NCBI RefSeq assembly: GCF_000737705.1
Contig: NZ_JPRH01000002.1
Location: forward strand, 248,001-312,000
Direction: 5' to 3'
DNA from: Chryseobacterium soli
GTDB taxonomy: Bacteria; Bacteroidota; Bacteroidia; Flavobacteriales; Weeksellaceae
DNA length: 64,000 bases
Every line of letters starts with the position of its first letter. The first letter of the stretch is position 1. Shown here piece after piece: positions 1-8,356 of this stretch. The notes under the pieces are model-generated. The model ran no database searches. It was not told where the DNA came from and worked only from the letters and a program-made list of their open reading frames with translations. The position numbers were made by a program, and so were the translations under genes.

Positions 1-766
1 CATCACCTGTTTTTTTCAATTCAGGCGGATAAAGTTTGTATAATACTAACGGAACGATAAAGAAAGCCACCAGACCTGGAACAAAACCGGCAGCAGCCCA
101 GGACATCCAGGTAATATTGATTCCTAAATTAGCTGCAAATTTCTGGCACATCGGGTTACTGGCCGTACCTGTTAAAAACATGGAAGACGAGATCAGATTC
201 ATATAATAACTGTTCAGTGTTAAAAATGAACCTAGTTTTCTGTGGGTTTCAGGTTTCTCCGGAACAGAATCGAAGCTGATTGCCATGGATTTCATGATTG
301 GATAGATGATTCCTCCGCCTCTTGCCGTATTACTTGGAATAGCTGGAGCCAGACAAACGTCGGCAAGCCCCAATCCATAGGCTAATCCAAGAGAACTTTT
401 ACCAAAAATTCTGATGAATAAAAAGGCAATCCGGTTTCCCAGTCCTGTTTTAATGAAGCCTCTGGCAATGAAGAAGGAAATTCCTATCAGCCAGATCACT
501 TTATCCCCAAAGCCTGAAAGAGCTTTTGTAATTGATTTTCCCGCATCACCGGGAGCTGCAACCTGGGTAAGGGCTGTAAACCCAATGGCCATCATACACA
601 TCGTTCCCATGGGAGCTGCTTTAAGGATAATTCCTAAAATAGTAGCGGCGAAAATAGCAAACAGATGCCATGCATCCGGGGAAACCCCTTTGGGTACAGG
701 GATAAACCATATAATAAGCGCAACGGCAAACGTTATCGCTATATTTTTAAGATTAATTTCTTTCAT
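1..766 (-). CDS. DASS/SLC13-family dicarboxylate (anion) transporter, 3' part outside window
   Basis: Read leftwards from ATG at 764-766; the frame is open to the window edge, so about 255 N-terminal residues are present and the C-terminus is missing. The protein is very hydrophobic and carries SNTARG at about residues 145-150, the signature seen in the Na+/dicarboxylate and CitT/YbhI-type anion permeases, followed later by TGTASNP, a typical substrate-loop motif. Expected role: inner-membrane uptake or exchange of C4-dicarboxylates, citrate or 2-oxoglutarate; the exact substrate cannot be read. The porin gene just upstream (787-1944, same strand, 20 bp gap) is probably co-transcribed and may supply outer-membrane passage for the same substrate (inference). 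Confidence 0.85.
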   Translation of the reverse strand, partial: MKEINLKNIAITFAVALIIWFIPVPKGVSPDAWHLFAIFAATILGIILKAAPMGTMCMMAIGFTALTQVAAPGDAGKSITKALSGFGDKVIWLIGISFFIARGFIKTGLGNRIAFLFIRIFGKSSLGLAYGLGLADVCLAPAIPSNTARGGGIIYPIMKSMAISFDSVPEKPETHRKLGSFLTLNSYYMNLISSSMFLTGTASNPMCQKFAANLGINITWMSWAAAGFVPGLVAFFIVPLVLYKLYPPELKKTGD

Positions 767-786
767 GATAATCAATGTATTAGCGG

Positions 787-1944
787 TTAAAATCTACTCT
801 GTACCTGAACGATAAATAGATTGTTGTTGTATTGTGAGGTATTGTCAATCTGGTATTTGTAACGGTCGAACTGCATTCCGAGCTGTATTCTTGCACCGTA
901 ATTTTTCAGAAACTCTAATCCTACCATCGGTGTAACGGTTTGCCTTGGGTTTGAATTGATTCTAAAATTAGTATCAATGTATTCGTAACGGCATGACAAT
1001 TCAAAAGCACTGAGGTTTTTATGATTCACTTCATACCTCAGATTCGGAAGAAAATAAACTCCTCTGATCAGATATTCGTCCGGATTTTGAGGCCTTAATT
1101 CCGGGGTTACTGCAAAATAAAGTGGATGATTGGTTGCCTGCTTGGCTTCCAGCTGCATATCGAGGCTCCACTTAGGGTCAAAATTGACTAATGAACTGAG
1201 GTCAACACCTACAGCGTATATTTTTTTACTGAAAACTTCACCAATACCTCCATTAAGGCCTAAATTCAATGCATATTTTTTATTCAGTCCAAAAACCATC
1301 CGGGTGGAATACTGCTTTCCGTTATCATTATCATTTACCTGGTTTTTTCCATTTCCATTAACGACAGATAGGGCATATTGAAAAGGAATCTGGCCTAACT
1401 GGAGTTGCCCTGTAGCAGAAAGACCGATCTGGAAACTTGTCCAGCCCAGTTTTCCGAATTCAGTATATTGGTTGGACCAATCCAGTGACTTGATAATGTC
1501 GATAGGGTAGGTTTCCTCAATACCAAACCAGGGTCTGAATTGTCCTACGGTAAAAGCTAGTTTTGGATTAAAAGTATATTTCAGGTAAGCATTTTCAAGG
1601 ACTCTGCTTTTAGGATCATTTTTAAAATCAGCAAAATTAGCCAATGCTACCACTTCCGTACGTTTGCTGATCTGAGCACGAACCTGCACCCGCATGTACT
1701 TGAGCATGAAATTATTGCTTGTGCCTGATCCGTCAGAATGATGAAGCCCGTTAACATCCACATCCTTAGAGATGCCTACCAGATACCGGGCCTGAAAAAG
1801 ACCTTTGATCTGGAGCTGAGGATATTTCACATTATCTTCCTCCTGTTTGGTTTGAGCAGAGTCTGGAATCTGTGCGGTTGCTGATGCGCAAAAGAGCATA
1901 AGGCAAAAGAACAGACCACTCTTTTTTGTTGAAAAAAAGGTCAT
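787..1944 (-). CDS. Outer-membrane porin, phosphate-selective porin O/P-like
   Basis: 385 residues starting at ATG 1944. A signal peptide (about residues 1-24, ending ATAQ) is followed by a beta-rich protein with many alternating aromatic/polar strands and a C-terminal aromatic residue (ending QVQSRF), as expected of an outer-membrane beta-barrel. Segments such as GQFRPWFGIEE and RYEYIDTNF resemble OprO/OprP-family porins. Role: diffusion channel for anions or small organic acids; the phosphate specificity implied by the family name is not demonstrated. It lies 20 bp upstream of the DASS transporter and 42 bp downstream of the secreted hydrolase gene, all on the minus strand, so the three may form one operon. 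Confidence 0.78.
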   Translation of the reverse strand: MTFFSTKKSGLFFCLMLFCASATAQIPDSAQTKQEEDNVKYPQLQIKGLFQARYLVGISKDVDVNGLHHSDGSGTSNNFMLKYMRVQVRAQISKRTEVVALANFADFKNDPKSRVLENAYLKYTFNPKLAFTVGQFRPWFGIEETYPIDIIKSLDWSNQYTEFGKLGWTSFQIGLSATGQLQLGQIPFQYALSVVNGNGKNQVNDNDNGKQYSTRMVFGLNKKYALNLGLNGGIGEVFSKKIYAVGVDLSSLVNFDPKWSLDMQLEAKQATNHPLYFAVTPELRPQNPDEYLIRGVYFLPNLRYEVNHKNLSAFELSCRYEYIDTNFRINSNPRQTVTPMVGLEFLKNYGARIQLGMQFDRYKYQIDNTSQYNNNLFIVQVQSRF

Positions 1945-1986
1945 AAAATTGGTATTTAATAATATATCGATAAACGCTAACCCTAA

Positions 1987-3033
1987 TTATATTCCTAAGA
2001 ATTTGAAAGGTTTGGATTCTTTAAAACTGGTATTGGCCTTCCCGCTGTAGGTCTGGTAATTACTGAGGTCCAGTTTCATTACTTTTGCTTTCGGGCTTAA
2101 ATCAAAATCTTTAAGGTTTACCCAAAATGTGTTAGGAGTAAATACAGTTTCGAAGTAATAGACCAGATTTTTCTGATCTGAAACAGAACGCCATCTCGTA
2201 GAGGAAATATTAGGCTCTGTCTCTGAAGAAATACCATAAGGAACGGAACAGTTTCTGATCACGCTGAATACGCTGGCAACAGCTGTACGCGTATCACTGG
2301 TCTGTGGAATGGCATTTATGTAATAGGAAGCTCTCACAAAACGGTCTGCTGCACGATTGGTTCCTGGAAGCATCATAGTTCCCGGAATTCCTTGCCAGTA
2401 GGCATTTAAAGCAAGCTGTTGGTCGAAAACAGGAGAATTCGTCATTACGGTATAAGAAGGATCGTGGTGAATCACCAGCTTTCCGTCTATGTATTCAAAA
2501 ACAGCATTATCGCCTGTGGCGTCGGAAAGTGAAAGATGTACGGTAGCAAATTTTTCAGTTCCCGGAATATAATCACTGACAATAACGAATGGATCGTTTT
2601 TCAAATAATCAACGGCTTCTTTTACCGTTCCGAAATTATCAAGGAAATATTGTGCCCATAAGGAAATGGCAAGTCCCTTTTTGTTTCCTTTAGGATTGAA
2701 TGCAGGATATTGGGATTCACCCAGCCATAAAAGATTGGCTACAAGGCCGTTTTCATTCATTCCGTCGGCTGTAGCAATATCCCATGAAGTACTGATGATA
2801 CTGCCATATTTCGAGGTCCATTGTAATGAAAGTGGTCCCACTTCTCCGGTACGTTGGATGCCTCTCGGGAGTACCCAGAGATTAGCTGGAATTTCATCTT
2901 TCCAATCCATTGATCGGGCTGTGAGCACGGTTTTGTCCGGACCTTTATAAACGAGCCTCGTGCAGGCTTCATACTCGCTCCAGATTCCTATGGAAAGGAC
3001 AAATGATAGTAATAGTAAAGGGAACTTTTTCAT
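1987..3033 (-). CDS. Secreted linear-amide C-N hydrolase (choloylglycine hydrolase / penicillin V acylase family)
   Basis: 348 residues with a signal peptide ending just before Cys24 (EYEACTRLVY). In this Ntn-hydrolase family the nucleophilic Cys becomes the mature N-terminus, and R40 and D43 (TARSMDW) sit at the spacing of the family's catalytic Arg18 and Asp21 relative to Cys2. Further matches are an ENGLVANLLWLG stretch and MTNSPVFDQQL, which fits the family's conserved active-site Asn. It should cleave a linear amide bond, for example in bile-salt conjugates, penicillin V or N-acyl homoserine lactones; the substrate cannot be told from sequence. Probable periplasmic or exported location. 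Likely first gene of the group with the porin and transporter. Confidence 0.85.
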   Translation of the reverse strand: MKKFPLLLLSFVLSIGIWSEYEACTRLVYKGPDKTVLTARSMDWKDEIPANLWVLPRGIQRTGEVGPLSLQWTSKYGSIISTSWDIATADGMNENGLVANLLWLGESQYPAFNPKGNKKGLAISLWAQYFLDNFGTVKEAVDYLKNDPFVIVSDYIPGTEKFATVHLSLSDATGDNAVFEYIDGKLVIHHDPSYTVMTNSPVFDQQLALNAYWQGIPGTMMLPGTNRAADRFVRASYYINAIPQTSDTRTAVASVFSVIRNCSVPYGISSETEPNISSTRWRSVSDQKNLVYYFETVFTPNTFWVNLKDFDLSPKAKVMKLDLSNYQTYSGKANTSFKESKPFKFLGI

Positions 3034-3412
3034 AGTATTATATTTTTTGAACTGATGTAGAACTTATATTGAAATTTCTGTAAGAAATTCAACGATTACG
3101 AATTGAATTCATTATTTGGTGATATAAATTTAATAAATTTTGTTTAATTAACATAATTATTTTAAGATTTAATATGAAATTTATGTTAAGTATCAGTTTG
3201 CGGAATTCTTCTTGAAGGATTGAAAAAATTTCATTATATTTAAAATAAAATATCCTGTTATTATCGAAGAATTAATTACGTTTTGGCTTGATATTTGAAT
3301 AGTTATCTATAAGCAATGCAAGGCATATAGTATTATATGGCCTTGAATCTTCGGTACCACAAAGTACTATATCTTTAAAAAAATCGTTATATTTGATAGA
3401 TTAAAGAAATAT
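3034..3412. other. Divergent intergenic region (379 bp)
   Basis: AT-rich, non-coding spacer between the leftward hydrolase operon and the rightward phytochrome operon, so it should hold both promoters. The only clear element is TATATTTG at 3388-3395, a match to the Bacteroidetes -7 box TAnnTTTG, 17 bases before the phytochrome ATG. No TTG lies at the usual -33 distance. No repeat or RNA structure was recognised. Confidence 0.5.
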
Positions 3413-5602
3413 ATGAATTTTGTAGAGTGCCATGAGGAGCCAATACATATCCCAGGATATATACAAAGTTTTGGATATCTGATTGGCATTGACGCAGTCT
3501 CTCACTCCATTACCTTTTTTAGTGAAAATATCAAGGATATATTTTCTGTCGAGAACACCACACAGCTTTTCGATAAGAAAGTTACTGACTTTCCAGAAAT
3601 TTTTTCCAGTATTATAGAAGCCGATATTTTTGCATCCTTAGATCAGTTTACAAAAAGAGAAAACGAAACTCATTTTGATAAAATATTCATTGGCGAAAAA
3701 GAATACCATTTTTCTGTTTTCAGAAGTAATAACCATATTTTTTTAGAGTTTGAAGCCGTATTGGAAAATCCCAATAAGCGTATTTCCAATAAATATGATA
3801 ATTTCTATATCATCGATGATGCACAGGAAATCTGGGAACAGCTCCTGAGCACTCTTTCGAAAATTGTGAATTACGACCGGATGATGGTCTATAAATTTAT
3901 GATAGACGGTTCCGGAAAAGTAATTGCTGAAAAAAGTAATAATAGGATGGAAAGCTGTCTGGGACTTCACTACCCGGAATCTGATATTCCAAGACAGGCA
4001 CGGGAACTTTATTTAAAAAAGAGAAAAAGAATTTTCAGTAATGTATATGCTGAAAATGTCCCTCTCATCAGTAAAAAAATTGGGACTGTTGATCTCAGCC
4101 TTACTGCTTCGAGAGGAATGTCTCCCATCCATGGGCAATATGTAAAAAACTCGGGGGCTTCTTCCAGTTTCAGTGTTTCTATTATTATTGATGATTATCT
4201 TTGGGGGCTCGTTACCTGCCAGAGTTCTGAACCTAAACATATCGATCTTGAAGACCGTGTGCAGGCAGGGATTTTTACAGCGCTGGCCGCCAATGCCTAT
4301 TCTTCCTTTAAGTCTAAAAAAGAACTGAATTATCGTATAGCGCTGAATGAAAAAGCGGCAGCTCTGAAATCAGACTTTTTAAAACATGGAACTTTATTCG
4401 ATTCTCTTATTGGGAATAAATCTGAAATCAAAGGACTGCCGGAAGCTGATGGCCTGGCTATTATCGCAGAGGATAATATCGTGACAGAAGGTAATGTTCC
4501 CGAACGGGCTGTTATTGAAAAGATTATCGACTGGGCTCATGAAAATACACAAGATAATATCTATATCAGCAGAAGTTTTCTTAAAGATTTCGGTGATGTA
4601 TTAGGATTGGATGAAAGAGCAGCAGGAATTGCGATCTATTTTGTGGAAAGAAGCAAAAACGAAATGCTGATCTGGTTCCGTAAAGAATTTGATGAACATA
4701 TAAACTGGGCAGGAAACCCAGAGAAAAAAATAGGTGTTTTTTCGCAGAACGGAGAGGAGAAGCAGATTATTTCTCCCAGAACATCTTTTCAGGTATTTAC
4801 AGAAAATATTAAAGGGAATTCAAGAAGATGGAATTCCAGAAATATCAGTGCAGTACAGGCTATACGAGATGTGATTTTGGAAACTTCACATAAGCAGTAT
4901 ACTGCCATCAAAGAACTGAATAATCAGTTGAGAAAAGTAAATGAGGAACTCGACAGTTTTTCGTACACGATCTCGCATGATTTGGGAACACCACTCACTG
5001 TGATGAAACTGAATGCCCAAATGCTTCTTTCTAATTTTGAAAAGACAGATAAGAATAAAAATAAATTAAACTCGATTATCGAGGAGATCGACAATATGGC
5101 AGAGATGATGCATGATGTATTACAGCTCAGCCGTGCGAAGCATAGCGAAATAGATCTTCAAAGCTTACAGACCGTAAATACCATTAAAAAGATTTCGGAA
5201 AATGCTAAGATCACTTTCGAAAGCCCGGGAAGTGAAATCATTATTAAAGAATGTCCGGATGTATTAGCGGATAAAACCATGCTTCATCAGGTATTTTTAA
5301 ATATAATCAACAATGCCGTGAAATATTCTTCCCACAGGGATCAGCCGAAGATTGAGATCGAAGGGAGTGAGGATGGCGAAACCATTATTTACAGGATTTC
5401 AGATAACGGAATTGGAATTCCGGAAGAGGAAAAACACAAAATGTTTAAAATCTTCAACAGAATGGATAATGCGAAGAAATTTAAAGGAAACGGAATAGGG
5501 CTGTCTATTGTTCACCGTATTATGAAAAGAATCGGCGGAAATGTGGCCTACGAAAGCAATAAAGATGGTACTTCTTTCATTTTAACGTTTAAAAAGCCTT
5601 AA
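3413..5602 (+). CDS. bphP: Bacteriophytochrome sensor histidine kinase
   Basis: 729 residues with the order PAS (about 1-115), GAF (about 130-300), PHY (about 320-490), HisKA (about 510-575) and HATPase_c (about 615-728). Visible landmarks: Cys6 in CHEEPIHIPG, the biliverdin-attachment Cys of bacteriophytochromes; ESDIPRQARELY (189-200) carrying the conserved Asp191; SPIH with His240; the PHY-tongue PRTSF (455-459); phospho-acceptor His522 in SHDLGTP; N-box around N630-N634; DNGIGIP (664-670) and GNGIGL (692-697). It senses red/far-red light through biliverdin and autophosphorylates. Only five residues precede the Cys, and no alternative start codon exists upstream before an in-frame stop, so the short N-terminus is real. 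There is no receiver domain and no adjacent response regulator. The heme oxygenase gene follows 27 bp later. Confidence 0.95.
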   Translation: MNFVECHEEPIHIPGYIQSFGYLIGIDAVSHSITFFSENIKDIFSVENTTQLFDKKVTDFPEIFSSIIEADIFASLDQFTKRENETHFDKIFIGEKEYHFSVFRSNNHIFLEFEAVLENPNKRISNKYDNFYIIDDAQEIWEQLLSTLSKIVNYDRMMVYKFMIDGSGKVIAEKSNNRMESCLGLHYPESDIPRQARELYLKKRKRIFSNVYAENVPLISKKIGTVDLSLTASRGMSPIHGQYVKNSGASSSFSVSIIIDDYLWGLVTCQSSEPKHIDLEDRVQAGIFTALAANAYSSFKSKKELNYRIALNEKAAALKSDFLKHGTLFDSLIGNKSEIKGLPEADGLAIIAEDNIVTEGNVPERAVIEKIIDWAHENTQDNIYISRSFLKDFGDVLGLDERAAGIAIYFVERSKNEMLIWFRKEFDEHINWAGNPEKKIGVFSQNGEEKQIISPRTSFQVFTENIKGNSRRWNSRNISAVQAIRDVILETSHKQYTAIKELNNQLRKVNEELDSFSYTISHDLGTPLTVMKLNAQMLLSNFEKTDKNKNKLNSIIEEIDNMAEMMHDVLQLSRAKHSEIDLQSLQTVNTIKKISENAKITFESPGSEIIIKECPDVLADKTMLHQVFLNIINNAVKYSSHRDQPKIEIEGSEDGETIIYRISDNGIGIPEEEKHKMFKIFNRMDNAKKFKGNGIGLSIVHRIMKRIGGNVAYESNKDGTSFILTFKKP

Positions 5603-5629
5603 ATTTGAGGAAACTTTTAAATACTTACT

Positions 5630-6181
5630 ATGGTATCTGAATATCTTAAAAAAAATACAGCAGAATATCACGATGCTGCTGAAAAACTTTTTAATTCTGA
5701 AAAAATCTTTAACCGAACTTTCACTTTAGAAGACTACAAAAAGATTATCAACACCAATTATCTGATGCTTCTGCATTCTGAAGATAAAATATTCAACAAC
5801 CTTTCTGGTAAATATGCTGAAAAGCTTCAGTTGAACAATAGAAAAAAACTTCCTTTAATTGAGAAAGATCTTGAAAGTCTTTCTCTGGAAAATCAAACAG
5901 TTTCCCATGATCTTGAGTTCAGCAATGAGCATGAAGCACTGGGAGCCATGTATGTGATTGAAGGATCTACCTTAGGTGGAAACGTTATCGCAAAACAACT
6001 CTCTAAAACGGAAGGATTTGATCAGGTAAGCTTTAATTTCTTTGGATGCTATCAGGAAAATACAGGACCGATGTGGAAAAATTTCAAAGAGGTTCTGGAT
6101 ACCGAAGTGAGTGAAGAAAATTACAACGAAGTGTTATCCGGAGCTAAAAAATTATATACGTTTCTGTTAAACGTCAATTAA
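5630..6181 (+). CDS. bphO: Biliverdin-producing heme oxygenase
   Basis: 183 residues, the usual size for a bacterial heme oxygenase. His14 in AEYHDAAE fits the proximal heme ligand, and GAMYVIEGSTLGGNVI (about 105-120) is the distal-helix signature of the BphO-type enzymes. It would open heme to biliverdin, CO and Fe2+ using an electron donor. Because biliverdin is the phytochrome chromophore and this gene lies 27 bp downstream of the phytochrome kinase on the same strand, the two almost certainly form a photoreceptor operon. An 11-bp perfect inverted repeat (6202-6235) follows the gene. An iron-acquisition role is possible but less supported by context. Confidence 0.92.
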   Translation: MVSEYLKKNTAEYHDAAEKLFNSEKIFNRTFTLEDYKKIINTNYLMLLHSEDKIFNNLSGKYAEKLQLNNRKKLPLIEKDLESLSLENQTVSHDLEFSNEHEALGAMYVIEGSTLGGNVIAKQLSKTEGFDQVSFNFFGCYQENTGPMWKNFKEVLDTEVSEENYNEVLSGAKKLYTFLLNVN

Positions 6182-6201
6182 TTTCTTTTAAACCTTAATA
6201 A

Positions 6202-6235
6202 AATTCCTGAAAGATTGCCCAATTTTTCAGGAATT
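6202..6235 (+). terminator. 11-bp perfect inverted repeat after bphO
   Basis: AATTCCTGAAA (6202-6212) and TTTCAGGAATT (6225-6235) form an 11-bp stem with a 12-nt loop, 20 bp after the heme oxygenase stop. There is no proper U-tract, so it may be a weak terminator; the mdh -33 box candidate lies in its loop, so it could instead be an operator. Confidence 0.5.
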
Positions 6236-6245
6236 GTTAAATTTG
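6215..6245 (+). promoter_or_regulatory. mdh promoter, Bacteroidetes type
   Basis: TTG at 6215-6217, a 20-nt spacer, then TAAATTTG at 6238-6245, matching the TTG / TAnnTTTG consensus of Bacteroidetes primary-sigma promoters. It is 52 bp before the malate dehydrogenase ATG. Confidence 0.65.
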
Positions 6246-6297
6246 GGCGTTATAATTTTAGACTTAACTAAAAAATAAATTTTTAAAAGTATACAAT

Positions 6298-7224
6298 ATG
6301 AAAGTAACTGTAGTAGGTGCAGGCGCTGTAGGAGCAAGCTGTGCGGAATACATCGCTATGAAAAACTTCTGTTCGGAAGTCGTTTTAGTAGACATTAAAG
6401 AAGGTTTTGCTGAAGGTAAGGCAATGGATTTGATGCAAACCGCATCGCTTAACGGATTCGATACAAAAATTACCGGAACAACAGGAGATTACAGCAAGAC
6501 TGCAGGTTCTCATGTAGCAGTAATCACTTCAGGGATTCCAAGAAAACCTGGAATGACGAGAGAAGAGCTGATCGGTATCAATGCCGGAATCGTAAAAGAT
6601 GTTACTGCTAACTTAGTAAAACATTCTCCTGAAGTAATCATCATTGTGGTTTCTAACCCAATGGATACGATGGCTTATCTGGTACACAAAACATCTGGTC
6701 TTCCTAAGCACAAGATCATCGGTATGGGTGGTGCACTGGATTCTGCAAGATTCAAATACAGATTGGCTGAAGCATTGGAAAGCCCGATTTCTGACGTTGA
6801 CGGAATGGTAATCGCTGCACACAGTGATACAGGAATGCTTCCATTATTGAGCAAAGCTACAAGAAACGGAGTTCCTGTAACTGAATTCCTAGACGAAGAG
6901 AAACAAAAATACGTTATCGAAGAAACTAAAGTAGGTGGAGCTACCTTAACTAAACTGTTAGGTACTTCTGCATGGTATGCACCAGGTGCTGCTGTTTCTG
7001 TAATGGTTCAGGCAATTGCATGCGACCAGAAGAAAATGATCCCTTGTTCTCTAATGCTTGAGGGTGAATATGGTCAGAATGACATCTGTTTAGGGGTACC
7101 TGCGATCATCGGAGCTAACGGTGTGGAAAGCATCGTAAACATTACACTGACTGCTGATGAGCAGTTAAAATTCGCTGAAGCAGCTAATGCTGTGAGAGAA
7201 GTGAATGGTGATTTGAAGTTTTAA
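6298..7224 (+). CDS. mdh: Malate dehydrogenase (NAD-dependent)
   Basis: 308 residues, normal length for an LDH-like malate dehydrogenase. The Rossmann motif GAGAVG is at 7-12, with Asp32 at the end of the second strand predicting NAD over NADP. Substrate and catalytic positions are visible: R82 and R88 around the mobile loop (IPRKPGMTRE), D148/R151 in LDSARF, and H175 in AHSDTGMLPL. R82 at the substrate loop favours malate/oxaloacetate over lactate/pyruvate. It interconverts malate and oxaloacetate in the TCA cycle in the cytoplasm. It has its own promoter candidate (6215-6245) and a strong terminator just downstream, so it is probably monocistronic. Confidence 0.96.
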   Translation: MKVTVVGAGAVGASCAEYIAMKNFCSEVVLVDIKEGFAEGKAMDLMQTASLNGFDTKITGTTGDYSKTAGSHVAVITSGIPRKPGMTREELIGINAGIVKDVTANLVKHSPEVIIIVVSNPMDTMAYLVHKTSGLPKHKIIGMGGALDSARFKYRLAEALESPISDVDGMVIAAHSDTGMLPLLSKATRNGVPVTEFLDEEKQKYVIEETKVGGATLTKLLGTSAWYAPGAAVSVMVQAIACDQKKMIPCSLMLEGEYGQNDICLGVPAIIGANGVESIVNITLTADEQLKFAEAANAVREVNGDLKF

Positions 7225-7246
7225 TATTTTAAACTTTATATATGAA

Positions 7247-7277
7247 CCCCCGCGCCGAAGGCGCGGGGGTTTTTTTT
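7247..7277 (+). terminator. Rho-independent terminator of mdh
   Basis: A perfect 10-bp GC stem, CCCCCGCGCC (7247-7256) and GGCGCGGGGG (7260-7269), with a GAA loop and eight T residues (7270-7277). It is 22 bp after the mdh stop and one of the strongest hairpins in the window. Confidence 0.95.
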
Positions 7278-7424
7278 AATTTATAAGATCGCTTAATAGT
7301 GATTTTTTTATTGATAATGCCTGATCTTAAATATTAATTTGTATGTTTTGTTGTGAAATTTAATATAGGATAATGTATTTCATCAATTTTCAACAGCTTG
7401 TTGCTAAAAAGGAAATATGAATTT

Positions 7425-7673
7425 TTATTTCAGATTTCTTCTGGCTTTTTCTTTTTTAAGATTATTCCAGTTGATGAAATTAATGAGTAATAAAGGGAAT
7501 AGGCAAACCGGAACGATAAGCAATGGGCTGAATCCTTTCTCAATGGTAAGGAAGAGAAGTGCACAAAAGAGAAGGACAAGTGTGCACATCAGCATTATGG
7601 TCATTACTTTTAATGTTTTCTCATTTTTTATGAGCTCTTCATCGGTGTAGTCGGTTATTAGTTTGTTTTTCAT
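7425..7673 (-). CDS. Small two-helix membrane protein, unknown function
   Basis: 82 residues from ATG 7673. A charged N-terminus (DYTDEELIKNEKTLK) is followed by two hydrophobic segments at about 22-43 and 49-69 and a basic tail (LKKEKARRNLK), predicting an inner-membrane hairpin. I do not recognise the family. It begins one base after the stop of the 198-residue membrane protein gene, so the two are translated from one message. Confidence 0.75.
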   Translation of the reverse strand: MKNKLITDYTDEELIKNEKTLKVMTIMLMCTLVLLFCALLFLTIEKGFSPLLIVPVCLFPLLLINFINWNNLKKEKARRNLK

Positions 7674-7674
7674 A

Positions 7675-8271
7675 TTATTTGGGATTAATTACTTCCAGGG
7701 AACTGATATTTCCGGTGGGGACTATTTTCACAGTTTTACTGCCTTTTTCTGCATAGAAATAGTAGGAACTGTTGTTGTCTATGATATAAACTTCTGCTGT
7801 TTTTCCTGAACTGAAAGTCACTATATAATTATTCCTAAAACTTTGTTTCTCAAGTTTATTTTTCACCATTTTACCTTGTCCTATTCCAAGACCAACAAAA
7901 AGAGAAAGAAGTGCGAATGCCACAACCACCCCGAAAACAGGGATCATAGCCTTTTGGAGTTCTTTTTTTTCTACATCTGCATTGAGCCGGTAAGACTTGA
8001 GTATTTTTTTACCCCATTCTTTATGACTGTTTCTAATAAGGACTGCCTGATATATAAAAAAGGCAAGGAATATAAAAGTGATCAGAATAATGAGAATAGG
8101 GTTGGAGGTAATATCAGAAATAGGACTGATCAGAATATCGGTAATGGACGAAAATTTTAAAATATGTATTCCCAGCGGATAAAAAAAAATACTTTCCTTT
8201 AAAAGTCCAAGAATGATGAGGTATAAATACCCCAACGGAAGAAGTCCTTGAATTTTTTCAAAATATTTCAT
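7675..8271 (-). CDS. Membrane protein of unknown function
   Basis: 198 residues from ATG 8271. Three hydrophobic segments are visible at about 7-25, 58-80 and 108-130, followed by a soluble C-terminal region (about 140-198) rich in short strands (FRNNYIVTFSSGKTAEVYIID). No enzymatic motif was found. It is the first gene of a two-gene unit with the 82-residue membrane protein, the gap being one base. Confidence 0.75.
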   Translation of the reverse strand: MKYFEKIQGLLPLGYLYLIILGLLKESIFFYPLGIHILKFSSITDILISPISDITSNPILIILITFIFLAFFIYQAVLIRNSHKEWGKKILKSYRLNADVEKKELQKAMIPVFGVVVAFALLSLFVGLGIGQGKMVKNKLEKQSFRNNYIVTFSSGKTAEVYIIDNNSSYYFYAEKGSKTVKIVPTGNISSLEVINPK

Positions 8272-8326
8272 GCCACTAATATATTATTTTTATCCTAATA
8301 CGTAAGGTCTATTTAGATTAAATAAA

Positions 8327-8353
8327 AGAAAAAACGCTCTGTAGAGAGCGTTT
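8327..8353 (-). terminator. Terminator of the TPR protein gene
   Basis: AAACGCTCT (8332-8340) and AGAGCGTTT (8345-8353) form a 9-bp stem with a GTAG loop. On the minus strand the stem is followed by a T-rich tract, and it lies 4 bp past the TPR gene stop codon. Confidence 0.85.
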
Positions 8354-8356
8354 CTG

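Noticed and set aside
414..815. 133-codon frame opposite the DASS transporter
   Set aside because: The minus strand encodes an obvious SLC13-type protein with SNTARG and TGTASNP; the plus frame has no recognisable features.
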